From Alphaproteobacteria bacterium (GTDB lineage Bacteria > Pseudomonadota > Alphaproteobacteria > Acetobacterales > Acetobacteraceae): a DNA stretch of 64,000 bases. Under the pieces are notes generated by a model. That model was not told the DNA's origin and did no database searches. It saw nothing but the letters and a program-made list of their open reading frames with translations. Positions 7,380-16,583 of the stretch are shown here, piece after piece. Within the stretch, counting starts at the first letter, position 1, and each line of letters starts with the position of its first letter. The stretch is taken from the NCBI GenBank assembly GCA_017307285.1, contig JAFKFI010000050.1:1-64000 (forward strand), written 5' to 3'. A program made the translations under genes and the position numbers.

Positions 7380-8477
7380 ATGCGAGCCTTGGTGTACGCC
7401 ACGGCGTGGCTGGCGGCCGTCATGTTGTCTGCCAGCGCGCAGACGCCCGTGCCAGCACGCGTCGGCACAGTTATCGCGCAGGAACGCCCAATTGTGCGCG
7501 GCGAGGAATTTGTCGGGCGCATCGAGGCGGTCGAGCGGGTTGATGTGCGGGCGCGCGTGACCGGCTATCTCGACGCTGTCCTGTTCAAGGAGGGGGACAC
7601 CGTCAAGGAAGGCGCTCCACTGTTTCGTATCGAGCAGGACCCCTTCCAAGCCGCCGTGCAGCAGGCGCAGGGCGCGCTTTTGCGGGCCCAAGCGGACTAC
7701 ACCAACGCGACCCTGCAGGCGCAGCGGGCGGAGGAGCTGGTTAAGACGAACGTGACGTCGGCTGCCGAGCGGGACCGGAAGGTGGCGGAACAGAAGAAGG
7801 CACAGGGCGACGTCATTACAGCCAGTGCCAATCTTAAAACCGCGCAGATCAATCTCGGGTACGCCGATATCACGGCGCCCATCTCGGGCATGGTGGGACG
7901 TGCGCGCGCGACGAGGGGCAACGTCGTCGGTCCGGATAGCGGCGTGCTCACCACGATTGTTAGCCAAGACCCCATGTACGTCGTCTTCCCGGTCAGCCAG
8001 CGGGACTTCCTGCGGCTCGAAGGCGAACGGGAGAAGCTCGGTGAGCATCTCGTGGTGAAGCTCGTCTTCTCCGACGGACAGACCTATGCCCAAACGGGCA
8101 AGATCGACTTCATCGATGTGACCGTGGACCGTGCGACCGATTCTGTCACGGTCCGCGCCGACGTCCCCAACCCCGCCGGCAAGCTGATCGATGGGCAGCT
8201 CGTGCGCGTGCTCGTCGAAGGCGACCAGCCCGACCTGCGCATCCTCATCCCGCAATCGGCGCTGATCGCCGATCAGCAAGGGGTCTACGTCTTCGTCGTC
8301 GAGGACGGCAAGGCGGTGGTGCGGCGCCTCAAGACTGGCGGCGAGAATGGCAGCGACATCATCGTCGAGAGCGGGCTGAAGCCGGGCGAGCAGGTGATCG
8401 CCGAGGGGATGGAAACGCTGCGGCCCGGGGCGCCCGTCTCGCCCAGCCCGACGCAGCCCGCGCTGAACCGGAGCTAG
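7380..8477 (+). CDS. RND efflux periplasmic adaptor subunit
   Basis: A 365-residue membrane-fusion protein of the AcrA/MexA family. An N-terminal signal peptide ([20 protein letters not shown]) lacks a lipobox Cys, so it is probably secreted rather than lipid-anchored. The barrel-sandwich ([27 protein letters not shown]), helical hairpin (about 85-140), second lipoyl half ([15 protein letters not shown]) and C-terminal beta-barrel are in the expected order. It bridges the inner-membrane pump encoded directly downstream (gap 3 bp) to an outer-membrane channel. No TolC-type gene is in the window, so the channel must come from elsewhere. A FixK-like box upstream suggests low-oxygen induction. 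Confidence 0.92.
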   Translation: MRALVYATAWLAAVMLSASAQTPVPARVGTVIAQERPIVRGEEFVGRIEAVERVDVRARVTGYLDAVLFKEGDTVKEGAPLFRIEQDPFQAAVQQAQGALLRAQADYTNATLQAQRAEELVKTNVTSAAERDRKVAEQKKAQGDVITASANLKTAQINLGYADITAPISGMVGRARATRGNVVGPDSGVLTTIVSQDPMYVVFPVSQRDFLRLEGEREKLGEHLVVKLVFSDGQTYAQTGKIDFIDVTVDRATDSVTVRADVPNPAGKLIDGQLVRVLVEGDQPDLRILIPQSALIADQQGVYVFVVEDGKAVVRRLKTGGENGSDIIVESGLKPGEQVIAEGMETLRPGAPVSPSPTQPALNRS

Positions 8478-8480
8478 GCC

Positions 8481-11400
8481 GTGCTCTCCGCGATCTTCGT
8501 CAACCGGCCGCGCCTGGCAGGCGTCATCGCGATCGTCACCACGATCGCCGGCCTCGTCTCGCTGCTCGCCATCCCGATCGCGCAATACCCCGACATCGTG
8601 CCGCCGCAGGTCTCCGTCACCACGTCCTATCCCGGCGCGTCCTCGGCGGTGGTGGAGGCCACCATCGCCCAGCCGATCGAAAGCCAAGTGGTCGGGGTCG
8701 ACAAGGCAATCTACATGAAGTCGGTCTCGGGCGATGACGGCAGCTACAACCTTGTGGTCTCCTTCGAGCTCGGCACAAACCCCGATATCAACACGGTCAA
8801 CGTCAACAACCGCGTGCAGGTCGCGCTGGCCAAGCTTCCCGAGGATGTGCGGCGTCAGGGCGTCACGGTCAAAAAGAAGTCGTCGGCGCTGCTCGGCGTG
8901 CTGGCGATCTACTCGCCGAAGCGGACGAAGGACGAGCTGTTCGCCTCCAACTACACGACGATCAACCTGCTGGACCGCATCAAGGCGACGCCGGGCGTGG
9001 GCGACGCCTATCTGTTCGGGCCGCAGGACTACGCGGTCCGCGCCTGGATTCGCACGGATCGGCTCACCGGCCTAGGGCTCACGAGCGGCGACATCGTCAG
9101 GGCGATCCAGAGCCAGAACGTGCAGGCCGCGGTCGGGCGGATTGGCGCGCGGCCGATGTCGAACGACCAGCAACTTCAGCTCAACATCCAGACCAAGGGA
9201 CGGCTCACCTCGCTGGCCGAGTTCGAGAAGATCATCATTCGCACCAATCCTGACGGATCGGTGCTGCGGCTCGGCGATGTCGCGCGGCTCGAACTTGGCG
9301 CCTCCAATCTGGATAAAGCGACGCGGCTCAACGGCGCGCCTGCGACACTCGTGGCGCTCTACCAAGCGCCGGGCGCCAACGCGCTGAGCACGATCGCCGC
9401 GATACGCGCGCTGATGGACGACGCGGCGAAGGACTTTCCCGACGATCTTGCCTGGAAAATCACCTACGACCCGACGACCTTCGTCACCGCGACGATTCAC
9501 GAGGTGCAGAAGACGCTGATCGAGGCGTTCGTCCTGGTGGTGATCGTCGTCTTCCTGTTCCTCGGCAATCTGCGCGCGACCCTGATCCCGACGATCGCCG
9601 TGCCGGTGAGCCTGATCGGCACCTTCGTGGTGCTTAATGCCATAGGTTACTCAGCCAACACCGTCTCGCTGCTCGCCGTGGTGCTGGCAATCGGGATCGT
9701 GGTCGACGATGCCATCGTCGTCGTCGAGGCGGTCGAGGCGGAGATGGAGCAGAACCCTGCGCTGACACCCGCCCAGGCGACGATCAAGGCGATGGGCAAC
9801 ATCACCGCGCCGATCGTCGCGATCACGATGGTGCTGCTTTCGGTGTTCGTGCCGGTCGCCTTCATCCCCGGCATCTCGGGCGAGCTCTTCCGGCAATTCG
9901 CGGTCACGGTCGCGGTGGCGATGTTCCTTTCCGCGATCAACGCGCTCACCCTGTCGCCCGCGCTCTGCGCGCTGCTGCTGCGCCCACATCACGGCCCCCG
10001 GCGCGCAATCATGGGCCGGGTGATGGGCGGGATCGACTGGGTGCGCGCCCGCTACGGCGCGGCGGTCGCGCGGCTCGTCCGTATTGCCGCCATCGGGCTC
10101 GCGATGGTCGCCGTCGCGCTGTTCGGCACCGCGAGCCTAGCCAGGATCACGCCCACTGGATTTCTCCCCGAAGAGGACCAGGGCGCGTTCTTCGTCATCG
10201 TGCAACTCCCCGCCGGCGCCTCGCTCGGGCGCACCACCGAGGTCGTGCGGCAGGTCGAGGACATTCTCAAGCAGGAGGCCGCTGTCGAGGACTACAGCTC
10301 CACGATCGGGCTCAACTTCATCGACAACTACGCACAGCCCAATTCGGCGTTCGTCATCGTCTCGCTCAAACCCTTCGAGCAACGGACCGGACACGATGCC
10401 TCGGCCCCGGCGCTGATCGCGCGCCTCGGCGACAAGTTCCGCGCTATCCGGGGCGGGCGCGCCGTGCCGCTGGCGCCGCCGCCGATCATCGGCCTCGGTC
10501 AGGGCGGCGGGTTCAGCTACGTGCTGCAGGACTATACCGGCGGCAACCCGCGTGCGCTCGCGCAGGTTCTCCGTGGGCTGCTGGTGGCGGCGAACCAAGA
10601 CCCAAAGCTGACGCGGGTGTTCAGCACCTTCTCGGCCGACACGCCATCGGTCTATCTCGATATCGACCGCGACAAGGCGCAGGTGCTTGGCGTCGATGTC
10701 AGCAGCATCTTCCAGGCGCTGCAGACCTCGCTCGGCGGGTTCTACGTCAATGACATGAACCTGTTCGGCCGGACCTGGCAGGTGCAGGTGCAGGCGGAGG
10801 CCGAGGATCGGCGCTCGATCGACGATATCTACCGCATCAACGTGCGCAGCGCGGACGGCAAGATGGTGCCGCTGCGCAGCCTTGTCGAAGTCCGCATCGC
10901 ACTCGGGCCGCAGGCGCTCATCCGCTACGACAACCGGCTCGCCGTCACGGTGCAGGGCAGTCCAGCCCCGGGCGTCTCGTCCGGCCAGGCGCTCGCGGCG
11001 ATGGACCAGGTTGCGCGCGAGGCGTTGCCGAAGGGCTATCGCGGTGCATGGACGGACATCTCGTTCCAGGAGAAGCGCGCCGAGGGCAAGACGACGATCA
11101 TCCTCGGCTTTGCCCTGCTCTTCGCCTACCTGTTCCTGGTCGGGCTCTACGAGAGCTGGACCATTCCCGTCTCGGTGCTGCTCTCCGTCACCGTCGGCGT
11201 GCTCGGCTCCTTCCTCGGCATCGTGCTGTTCGGGTTGACGCTCGACCTTTACGCGCAGATCGGCATGGTGGTGCTGATCGGGCTCGCGGCGAAGAATGGC
11301 ATCCTGATCGTGGAGTACGCGAAGGAGCGGCGCGAGCGCGGCGTCCCGCTGCTGGAAGCCGCCACCGAGGGCGCGCGGCTGCGGTTCCGCCCCGTGATGA

Positions 11401-11654
11401 TGACGTCGTTCGCCTTCATCCTCGGCCTCTATCCGCTGGTGGTCGCCGAGGGGCCGTCGATGCTCGCGCGCAAGAATGTCGGCACGCCGGTCTTTGCCGG
11501 CATGATTTTCGCCTCGTTCCTCGGCATCTTCGCGATCCCGCCGCTCTACGTCTTTTTCCAGCGCATTCGTGAGCGCCTACGCCCCTCGGCGCGGCCACGC
11601 CCCATCGAGGCGGAGGCGGAAACGCCGCGTCTCACCGGGGGACACACCGCATGA
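8481..11654 (+). CDS. RND multidrug efflux permease (HAE-1 type)
   Basis: A 1057-residue inner-membrane proton-driven exporter of the AcrB/MexB type, near the usual 1040-1050. It opens with the family N-terminus ([34 protein letters not shown]). TM4 carries the proton-relay Asp pair ([16 protein letters not shown]) and TM10 the partner Lys ([16 protein letters not shown]); two large periplasmic loops lie between TM1-2 and TM7-8. It starts at GTG 8481 with CCGGAGC upstream, three bases after the adaptor gene, so they form an operon. Its stop overlaps the ATG of a tiny exported-peptide gene. Substrate not predictable. Confidence 0.93.
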   Translation: MLSAIFVNRPRLAGVIAIVTTIAGLVSLLAIPIAQYPDIVPPQVSVTTSYPGASSAVVEATIAQPIESQVVGVDKAIYMKSVSGDDGSYNLVVSFELGTNPDINTVNVNNRVQVALAKLPEDVRRQGVTVKKKSSALLGVLAIYSPKRTKDELFASNYTTINLLDRIKATPGVGDAYLFGPQDYAVRAWIRTDRLTGLGLTSGDIVRAIQSQNVQAAVGRIGARPMSNDQQLQLNIQTKGRLTSLAEFEKIIIRTNPDGSVLRLGDVARLELGASNLDKATRLNGAPATLVALYQAPGANALSTIAAIRALMDDAAKDFPDDLAWKITYDPTTFVTATIHEVQKTLIEAFVLVVIVVFLFLGNLRATLIPTIAVPVSLIGTFVVLNAIGYSANTVSLLAVVLAIGIVVDDAIVVVEAVEAEMEQNPALTPAQATIKAMGNITAPIVAITMVLLSVFVPVAFIPGISGELFRQFAVTVAVAMFLSAINALTLSPALCALLLRPHHGPRRAIMGRVMGGIDWVRARYGAAVARLVRIAAIGLAMVAVALFGTASLARITPTGFLPEEDQGAFFVIVQLPAGASLGRTTEVVRQVEDILKQEAAVEDYSSTIGLNFIDNYAQPNSAFVIVSLKPFEQRTGHDASAPALIARLGDKFRAIRGGRAVPLAPPPIIGLGQGGGFSYVLQDYTGGNPRALAQVLRGLLVAANQDPKLTRVFSTFSADTPSVYLDIDRDKAQVLGVDVSSIFQALQTSLGGFYVNDMNLFGRTWQVQVQAEAEDRRSIDDIYRINVRSADGKMVPLRSLVEVRIALGPQALIRYDNRLAVTVQGSPAPGVSSGQALAAMDQVAREALPKGYRGAWTDISFQEKRAEGKTTIILGFALLFAYLFLVGLYESWTIPVSVLLSVTVGVLGSFLGIVLFGLTLDLYAQIGMVVLIGLAAKNGILIVEYAKERRERGVPLLEAATEGARLRFRPVMMTSFAFILGLYPLVVAEGPSMLARKNVGTPVFAGMIFASFLGIFAIPPLYVFFQRIRERLRPSARPRPIEAEAETPRLTGGHTA

Positions 11655-11809
11655 CACGCCCGATGCTGCTCGCATCCGTGCTGTCGCTCATCGGGCTGCA
11701 TCATTCGGCGGGCGCGGCGAATGTCGAGATCCCCAAGGAACGGACGTACATCCTGCACTGCTCGGCGATTGCCGTCCCGATCTACGCTGGGCCACCCGGC
11801 TCCAAGTGA
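11651..11809 (+). CDS. Small exported peptide coupled to RND pump
   Basis: A 52-residue ORF whose ATG overlaps the permease stop in an ATGA junction, suggesting translational coupling. It has a signal-peptide-like start ([23 protein letters not shown]), leaving a mature part of about 29 residues ([20 protein letters not shown] and a short tail) with one Cys. I recognise no family. The link to the pump suggests an exported accessory factor, but a non-coding chance ORF cannot be excluded. Confidence 0.45.
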   Translation: MTRPMLLASVLSLIGLHHSAGAANVEIPKERTYILHCSAIAVPIYAGPPGSK

Positions 11810-11846
11810 ACAGGCGCCCCGGTGTGGCGGGGCCGCCGGCGACCGG

Positions 11847-12698
11847 TTAACGCCCCTTGCCGCCGTTTCGTGCGGCCGGCCAGGCACGTTCGGGGACGAA
11901 TTTGTACGGATATTCCGGTTCGGTGTAGCCGTGCGGCTCCTGGCGCTTGGGCAGCTTCACCTTGTCGCGCGGAACCGCCTCGTACGGGATGTGACGAAGG
12001 AGGTGCGAGATGACGTTGAGGCGTGCGCGCCGCTTGTCATCGGAACGGACGACGTACCAGGGTGCCCATGCCGTGTCGGTCGCCTTGAACATCTCGTCCC
12101 TCGCGCGCGAGTAATCATACCAGCGGCTGTAGGACTTCAGGTCCATCGGCGACAGCTTCCAGATCTTCCTGCCGTCGTCGATCCGCCCCTCGAGGCGGCT
12201 CGTCTGCTCGGCCTCAGTGACCTCCAGCCAATACTTGATGAGGGTGACGTCGGACTCGATCATCGCCTTCTCGACGCCGGGGATCATGGCGAGGAACTTC
12301 TGCGCCTGCTCCTCGGTGCAAAATCCCATCACGCGTTCTACACCGGCACGGTTGTACCAACTCCGATCGAAGATCACGATTTCACCTGCCGCAGGCAGAT
12401 GCGGGATGTACCGCTGCGCGTACATTTGAGACTTCTCGCGCTCGGTCGGCGCCGGAAGCGCCACAACACGGAAAACACGTGGGCTGACACGCTCGGTGAT
12501 CGCCTTGATGACCCCGCCCTTCCCTGCCCCGTCCCGGCCCTCAAACACGATGCAAATCTTGGCGCCTTTGTGAACGATCCATTGCTGGAGCTTGACGAGC
12601 TCGACATGGAGCGCCGCGAGCTCGCGCTCGTAGTCCTTGCGTTTCAGTCGCCCATTCGGCTCATCGTCGATTCGGCTTTCCGTGCGCTTCGACTTCAT
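11847..12698 (-). CDS. ppk2: Polyphosphate kinase 2 family protein
   Basis: A 283-residue single-domain PPK2. It transfers phosphate between polyphosphate and nucleoside diphosphates (or monophosphates, depending on class) in the cytoplasm. Motifs are Walker A EGRDGAGKGG, DRSWYNRAGVERVMGF as the Walker B/lid region, and SPMDLKSYSRWYDYSRARDEM. The length fits class I enzymes. It follows the coiled-coil gene at 12722 on the same strand with a 23-bp gap, probably sharing the promoter near 13290 with its FixK-like box. It may regenerate ATP or GTP from polyphosphate when respiration stops. Confidence 0.92.
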   Translation of the reverse strand: MKSKRTESRIDDEPNGRLKRKDYERELAALHVELVKLQQWIVHKGAKICIVFEGRDGAGKGGVIKAITERVSPRVFRVVALPAPTEREKSQMYAQRYIPHLPAAGEIVIFDRSWYNRAGVERVMGFCTEEQAQKFLAMIPGVEKAMIESDVTLIKYWLEVTEAEQTSRLEGRIDDGRKIWKLSPMDLKSYSRWYDYSRARDEMFKATDTAWAPWYVVRSDDKRRARLNVISHLLRHIPYEAVPRDKVKLPKRQEPHGYTEPEYPYKFVPERAWPAARNGGKGR

Positions 12699-12721
12699 GT
12701 CCTGAGCCTCTCACCGGCGGC

Positions 12722-13237
12722 CTATGCGTCGGGCGCGTTCTTGGGCCAGGAGAAGAACAGCCCGATATCGCCAGGCCGTCCTTCCTTGTAGTTCAGAATG
12801 CGCGCCGAGAACTGGAAGCCACCCGGCTTCAGGTTGGTCTTCCAATAGTCGTACACGACGCGCCCACCGGCCGGAAGTGTCGCAATCCATGCCGGTTCCG
12901 CGTCGGCCTGCGGCTCCTTCGGCCTGTTGATCGGAGGCAGGTCGGCATTGATGATGGCGCGCCCGCTATCCGAGCAGAAGGTGCTCGGAAACGAGGTGAG
13001 CTGCAGCTCCGTCTCGCCACGGTCGAAGGCGCGCCGAATGCGGTCGAGCACGACGCGGACCTTGTCTTCATCGAGCTGAAAATCCTCGAGCCGCTTCTTG
13101 AATGCGGCCAGTTCCTCGCGCTCCCGTTGCTTGAGCTGCTCCTCCGCCTCCCGCTCCTGCCGCCGCCGCGCCTCACGCTCAGCGAACAGCGACGCGAGAG
13201 ACAATCCCAAGTCCGACGTGCCCGACATTGGACGCAC
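12722..13237 (-). CDS. Hypothetical protein with N-terminal coiled coil
   Basis: A 171-residue protein. Residues 15-60 form a highly charged coiled coil (EREARRRQEREAEEQLKQRE), and the rest is a mixed domain ending NYKEGRPGDIGLFFSWPKN. No signal peptide or catalytic motif is visible. The start could be GTG 13237 or ATG 13228; both have purine-rich sequence upstream. It is the first gene of a probable two-gene operon with ppk2 and lies 51 bp from a FixK-like box. Its function may be linked to polyphosphate, by context only. Confidence 0.7.
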   Translation of the reverse strand: MRPMSGTSDLGLSLASLFAEREARRRQEREAEEQLKQREREELAAFKKRLEDFQLDEDKVRVVLDRIRRAFDRGETELQLTSFPSTFCSDSGRAIINADLPPINRPKEPQADAEPAWIATLPAGGRVVYDYWKTNLKPGGFQFSARILNYKEGRPGDIGLFFSWPKNAPDA

Positions 13238-13287
13238 CCTGCTATCCTAAACCGGCAAGAGTTTTCCATCTGGGCGCCGCGCCCTCA

Positions 13288-13301
13288 CTGATCTGTATCA
13301 A
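13288..13301. promoter_or_regulatory. FixK/FNR-like box upstream of ppk2 operon
   Basis: CTGATCTGTATCAA matches TTGAT-N4-ATCAA at nine of ten positions. It lies in the 103-bp gap between the divergently placed 12722-13237 gene start and the end of the patatin gene, so it should serve the minus-strand ppk2 operon. Confidence 0.7.
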
Positions 13302-13340
13302 CAGGGATTGGTCCGAAGGCGGCTCGATCCAGCGATTCCG

Positions 13341-14591
13341 TCACCGACCTACCTCCCCGGTCAGCGTTTCGTATCCGTCGGGTTGCGCAAAGATTGGCGG
13401 CCTCTTGTGCCACACCGGGCCGTGGTGGCCTTGCGCATATCCATACTCGAACAACGCCTGCATGTAGGCTGTATCGAAATTCTGCTTGTGTGGCGCTGTG
13501 AAGTCTTGTCCGATATAGGCCAGGTTGTAATCCACGCCGTCGCGTTGTGACGTAAAATAGATCCGCACTACGTCGTTGTACCCACTATAGTGGATCATCG
13601 TTGCGATTGCTCGGCCGGTGATACTTAGCAGCCGCCGGTCGGTGGAAGCCCATTCGGGGTCCAGGCGTGCGTTGCGGATTACGTAAGCGGTGCGCTGGCG
13701 CGCATGCTCTTTCGCACGCAAATTTACCGCTTCGCCTACGGCGCTAGGAATCAGGAAGGTCTGGGCCACTGCCCCACCGTCAACATGCATTTCCTGGTAT
13801 TGATGCCCATCGAGCTCGACGTCGATCAGCACGGGAGGAAAGGCGCCGGGGACGGACGCCGACGCAAGCAGGAGTTTGCGGAACAGATCCAGTGCGCCGG
13901 GGCGGCCGCTCGCAGCGATCGCACCGATATTCCAGATCACTGGACGTTGTGCGTCGAGATTGGTCGTGCCGATCAGCAGCAGGCGCCCCCGCTGATACTC
14001 CCGCGCGATCTCGTCGAGCATCCGCTCATTCGCGTATCGCGATATCAGGCGAAATAGAGGATCGGTGCCGGCCAGCGCATCGCTGAACACCGCGCTCGGG
14101 ACCCATCGTTCCTCGTACACATCGGCCGGACCAATCGTCGTGTAGACCTCCCGCAGTTGCGCATCATACGACGGACCGAGAAAGGCGAACGGTGCGATCA
14201 GAGAGCCGGTGCTGATGCCGGTGACGAGCTTGAACTCCGGCCGGGTCCCCACTTCCGACCACCCCACCAGCAGCCCCGCGCCGAATGCGCCGTTATCAGA
14301 GCCGCCTGAGAGCCCGAGATAGCTGGCGGGCGCCAACACGCTCGACGGATTCGCTGCCCGCTCGCGCTCCAACGCCGCCCGCGCCTCCCGCACCATCGCG
14401 GGGCCGTCGGTATCGGCCCAGAACCGGGCATTCGGAATACCGAGCGGCTGTGCGCGCTGGGCTGCCTCGGTGGGTACGGCGGCCAAGCGAGCGGGAGCCG
14501 CACACCCCGCCATCCCTCCGAGCAGGAACAGCGCCGCTACCGCTCGCCACCGGGTGGGGCGCAACGTCAGCCAAATGAACGTGTCGCTCAT
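13341..14591 (-). CDS. Patatin-like phospholipase lipoprotein
   Basis: A 416-residue patatin-fold lipid acyl hydrolase. A lipoprotein signal ends in the lipobox GMAGC (Cys30), so it is probably membrane-anchored in the periplasm. The oxyanion loop is GLSGGSDNGAFGAG (93-106), the nucleophile elbow GISTG (Ser127), and the catalytic Asp lies in VDGGAV (Asp271). These make the Ser-Asp dyad complete. The ATG overlaps the acetate kinase stop (ATGA), making it the last gene of the DUF3141-pta-fabI-ackA operon. A role in releasing fatty acids from membrane lipid during the same stress is inferred from position. Confidence 0.85.
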   Translation of the reverse strand: MSDTFIWLTLRPTRWRAVAALFLLGGMAGCAAPARLAAVPTEAAQRAQPLGIPNARFWADTDGPAMVREARAALERERAANPSSVLAPASYLGLSGGSDNGAFGAGLLVGWSEVGTRPEFKLVTGISTGSLIAPFAFLGPSYDAQLREVYTTIGPADVYEERWVPSAVFSDALAGTDPLFRLISRYANERMLDEIAREYQRGRLLLIGTTNLDAQRPVIWNIGAIAASGRPGALDLFRKLLLASASVPGAFPPVLIDVELDGHQYQEMHVDGGAVAQTFLIPSAVGEAVNLRAKEHARQRTAYVIRNARLDPEWASTDRRLLSITGRAIATMIHYSGYNDVVRIYFTSQRDGVDYNLAYIGQDFTAPHKQNFDTAYMQALFEYGYAQGHHGPVWHKRPPIFAQPDGYETLTGEVGR

Positions 14592-15784
14592 TCTCCCGCG
14601 CCGGTCTCGAAAGCGTGGAGAGTATCGAATGTGTGCTGTGCGATCATGCGCTCCTCGTCGGTGGGGATTACCCAGGCCGAGACGCGGGATCTTTCAGCGC
14701 TGATGCGGCCGGCTCCGGCTTCGTTTCGAGCGGCGTCCGGCTCAAGACCGAGCCAGGCACAGCCCGTCATGACGCTGGCGCGCGTCATAGGATCGTTCTC
14801 GCCGATGCCGGCGGTAAAGACGAGCGCGTCGACCCCACCGAGCGCGGCGGCCATCGAGCCGATCTCGCGCACGATACGGTTGACGAAAAGCGCGATCGCC
14901 TCGGCAGCGCTCGCGTCAACGGAAGCGCGCAGCGTGCGCATGTCGGACGATATGCCGGACACGCCGAGCAGACCGGAGCGATGATATATGAGATCCTCGA
15001 TCGCTCGCGCATCCATGCCTTGCTCGTCCATCAGGTAGAGCAAGACGCCCGGATCGATCGCGCCGCAACGTGTGCCCATCATCAGCCCGTCGGCAGCGGT
15101 GAATCCCATCGTGCTTGCCACGCTGCGACCGTCTAACACCGCGCAGAGACTTGCGCCGTTGCCGAGATGCGCGATCACCACGCGCCCGCCGGCAAGCTCG
15201 GGCGCGACGGCGCGCAGGCGGGAGGAGACGAACTCGTATGACAATCCATGAAAGCCGTAACGGCGAACACCCGCCTCGGAAAACGCGCGGGGGATCGCGA
15301 AGGCCTGTGCGACCCAAGGCTGCGAGAAGTAGAAAGCGGTATCGAAGCACGCCACCTGAGCGATGTGCGGCGCGGCATCGGCGATCACCCGGATCGGCGC
15401 AAGGTTGTGCGGCTGATGCAGCGGCGCGAGCGACACAAGCGCGCCGAGTGCGTCGACAACGCCGGGTTCCACCCGCAAAGGGGCGGCAAACCGCGTTCCG
15501 CCATGCACGACGCGATGGCCGATGGCCGTCACTCGTGCTCCGCCGAGCAATTCCTGGCACGTCCGCAGGATCTGCAGCGTTGCCGCCGCGTGATCCAGCT
15601 CATTCGCCTTCCAGCCTTGCTCGGCAAGCGTTCGGCCCGCCGCGTCCGAAACCTTCAACTTCGGTGCGACCCCGATCGCCTCGATCTGACCGCGCAGCCG
15701 CAGCGGCAGATCGTCGCCGGCTCCGTAGATCGCGAATTTGATGCTCGACGATCCGGCATTGAGCACGCCGAGGCAGCCCTGCAT
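14588..15784 (-). CDS. ackA: Acetate kinase
   Basis: A 398-residue acetate/propionate kinase: acetyl phosphate + ADP to acetate + ATP. The family start (VLNAGSSSIKFAIY, Asn9), TAIGHRVVHGG, the HLGNGASLCA phosphate loop, DGLMMGTRCGAIDPG and FTAGIGEN are all present, so the enzyme looks intact. The ATG at 15784 is chosen because the family N-terminus starts there; the frame runs back to 15916 inside fabI. It lies 19 bp after fabI and its stop overlaps the patatin ATG. Together with phosphoketolase (23329) and Pta it forms the ATP-yielding acetate branch. Confidence 0.95.
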   Translation of the reverse strand: MQGCLGVLNAGSSSIKFAIYGAGDDLPLRLRGQIEAIGVAPKLKVSDAAGRTLAEQGWKANELDHAAATLQILRTCQELLGGARVTAIGHRVVHGGTRFAAPLRVEPGVVDALGALVSLAPLHQPHNLAPIRVIADAAPHIAQVACFDTAFYFSQPWVAQAFAIPRAFSEAGVRRYGFHGLSYEFVSSRLRAVAPELAGGRVVIAHLGNGASLCAVLDGRSVASTMGFTAADGLMMGTRCGAIDPGVLLYLMDEQGMDARAIEDLIYHRSGLLGVSGISSDMRTLRASVDASAAEAIALFVNRIVREIGSMAAALGGVDALVFTAGIGENDPMTRASVMTGCAWLGLEPDAARNEAGAGRISAERSRVSAWVIPTDEERMIAQHTFDTLHAFETGAGE

Positions 15785-15803
15785 CGTTCTGGTCCTGAGC
15801 CGT

Positions 15804-16583
15804 TCAGGCGACGATATTCGCGCCGCCGTCGACATAGACGGTGCCGCCAGTGACCCGCCGCGCGAATGGCGTCGCGAGATAGGCGCAGGTGAAGCCGACA
15901 TCCATGATGTCCACAAGCTCCCCGATCGGCGACTTCTGTGCCGCTTCGTTGAGCAGCAGCTCGAAATCCTTGAGTCCCGACGCGGCGCGCGTCTTCAGCG
16001 GCCCTGGCGAGATAGCGTGGACCCTGATGTCCGAGGGGCCGAGCTCGAACGCGAGATAGCGGCACGCCGCCTCCAACGCCGCCTTCACTGGTCCCATCAC
16101 GTTGTAGTTCGGAACGACGCGATTGGCTCCGTAGTAGCTCATGGCGAACATCGTTCCCCCCTGGCTCATCAGCGGCGCGGCAAGCCGGGCCATGCGGATG
16201 AAGGAGTGGCAGGAAACGTCCATCGCCTTCGCGAATCCCTCGGCCGAGCAGTCGAGCAGGCCGCCCTGCAAATCTTCTTTCGGAGCAAAGGCGATCGAGT
16301 GGACGAGGATGTCGAGCTTGCCCCATTCGGCGCCGATGCGTTCAAACACCGCTTCGAGCTGTCCAGGCGCTGCGACATCCAGCGGGGCGGTGATCGTCGC
16401 CTCCAGCTCCTTGGCGAGCGGTTCGACGTACGGACGGGCCTTCTCGTTCAGCCATGTGATCGCCAGCTCCGCGCCGGCGGTGCGAAACGCCTTGGCGCAG
16501 CCATACGCAATCGAATGCTCGTTCGCGACGCCGACGACGAGCGCCCTGTGGCCGGTAAGCACGGGGCGGATTTGATCGCTCAT
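15804..16583 (-). CDS. fabI: Enoyl-ACP reductase (NADH), FabI type
   Basis: A 259-residue classical FabI. It reduces trans-2-enoyl-ACP in the last step of the fatty-acid elongation cycle. Visible are the cofactor loop GVANEHSIAYGCA (18-30), HSIAFAP (95-101), the catalytic Tyr-x6-Lys (Tyr160, Lys167 in NYNVMGPVKAAL) and ISPGPLKTRAASG. Its presence inside an acetate-forming operon is unusual: the housekeeping copy normally sits elsewhere. A role as an electron sink (fatty-acid synthesis consuming NADH) is inferred. The upstream pta frame overlaps this gene by 242 bases. Confidence 0.93.
   Translation of the reverse strand: MSDQIRPVLTGHRALVVGVANEHSIAYGCAKAFRTAGAELAITWLNEKARPYVEPLAKELEATITAPLDVAAPGQLEAVFERIGAEWGKLDILVHSIAFAPKEDLQGGLLDCSAEGFAKAMDVSCHSFIRMARLAAPLMSQGGTMFAMSYYGANRVVPNYNVMGPVKAALEAACRYLAFELGPSDIRVHAISPGPLKTRAASGLKDFELLLNEAAQKSPIGELVDIMDVGFTCAYLATPFARRVTGGTVYVDGGANIVA

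Noticed and set aside
7191-8687. 498-codon antisense ORF over the RND adaptor gene
   Set aside because: Composition (runs of Arg, Asp, Gly, His) is typical of a shadow frame; the adaptor on the plus strand has complete family motifs.
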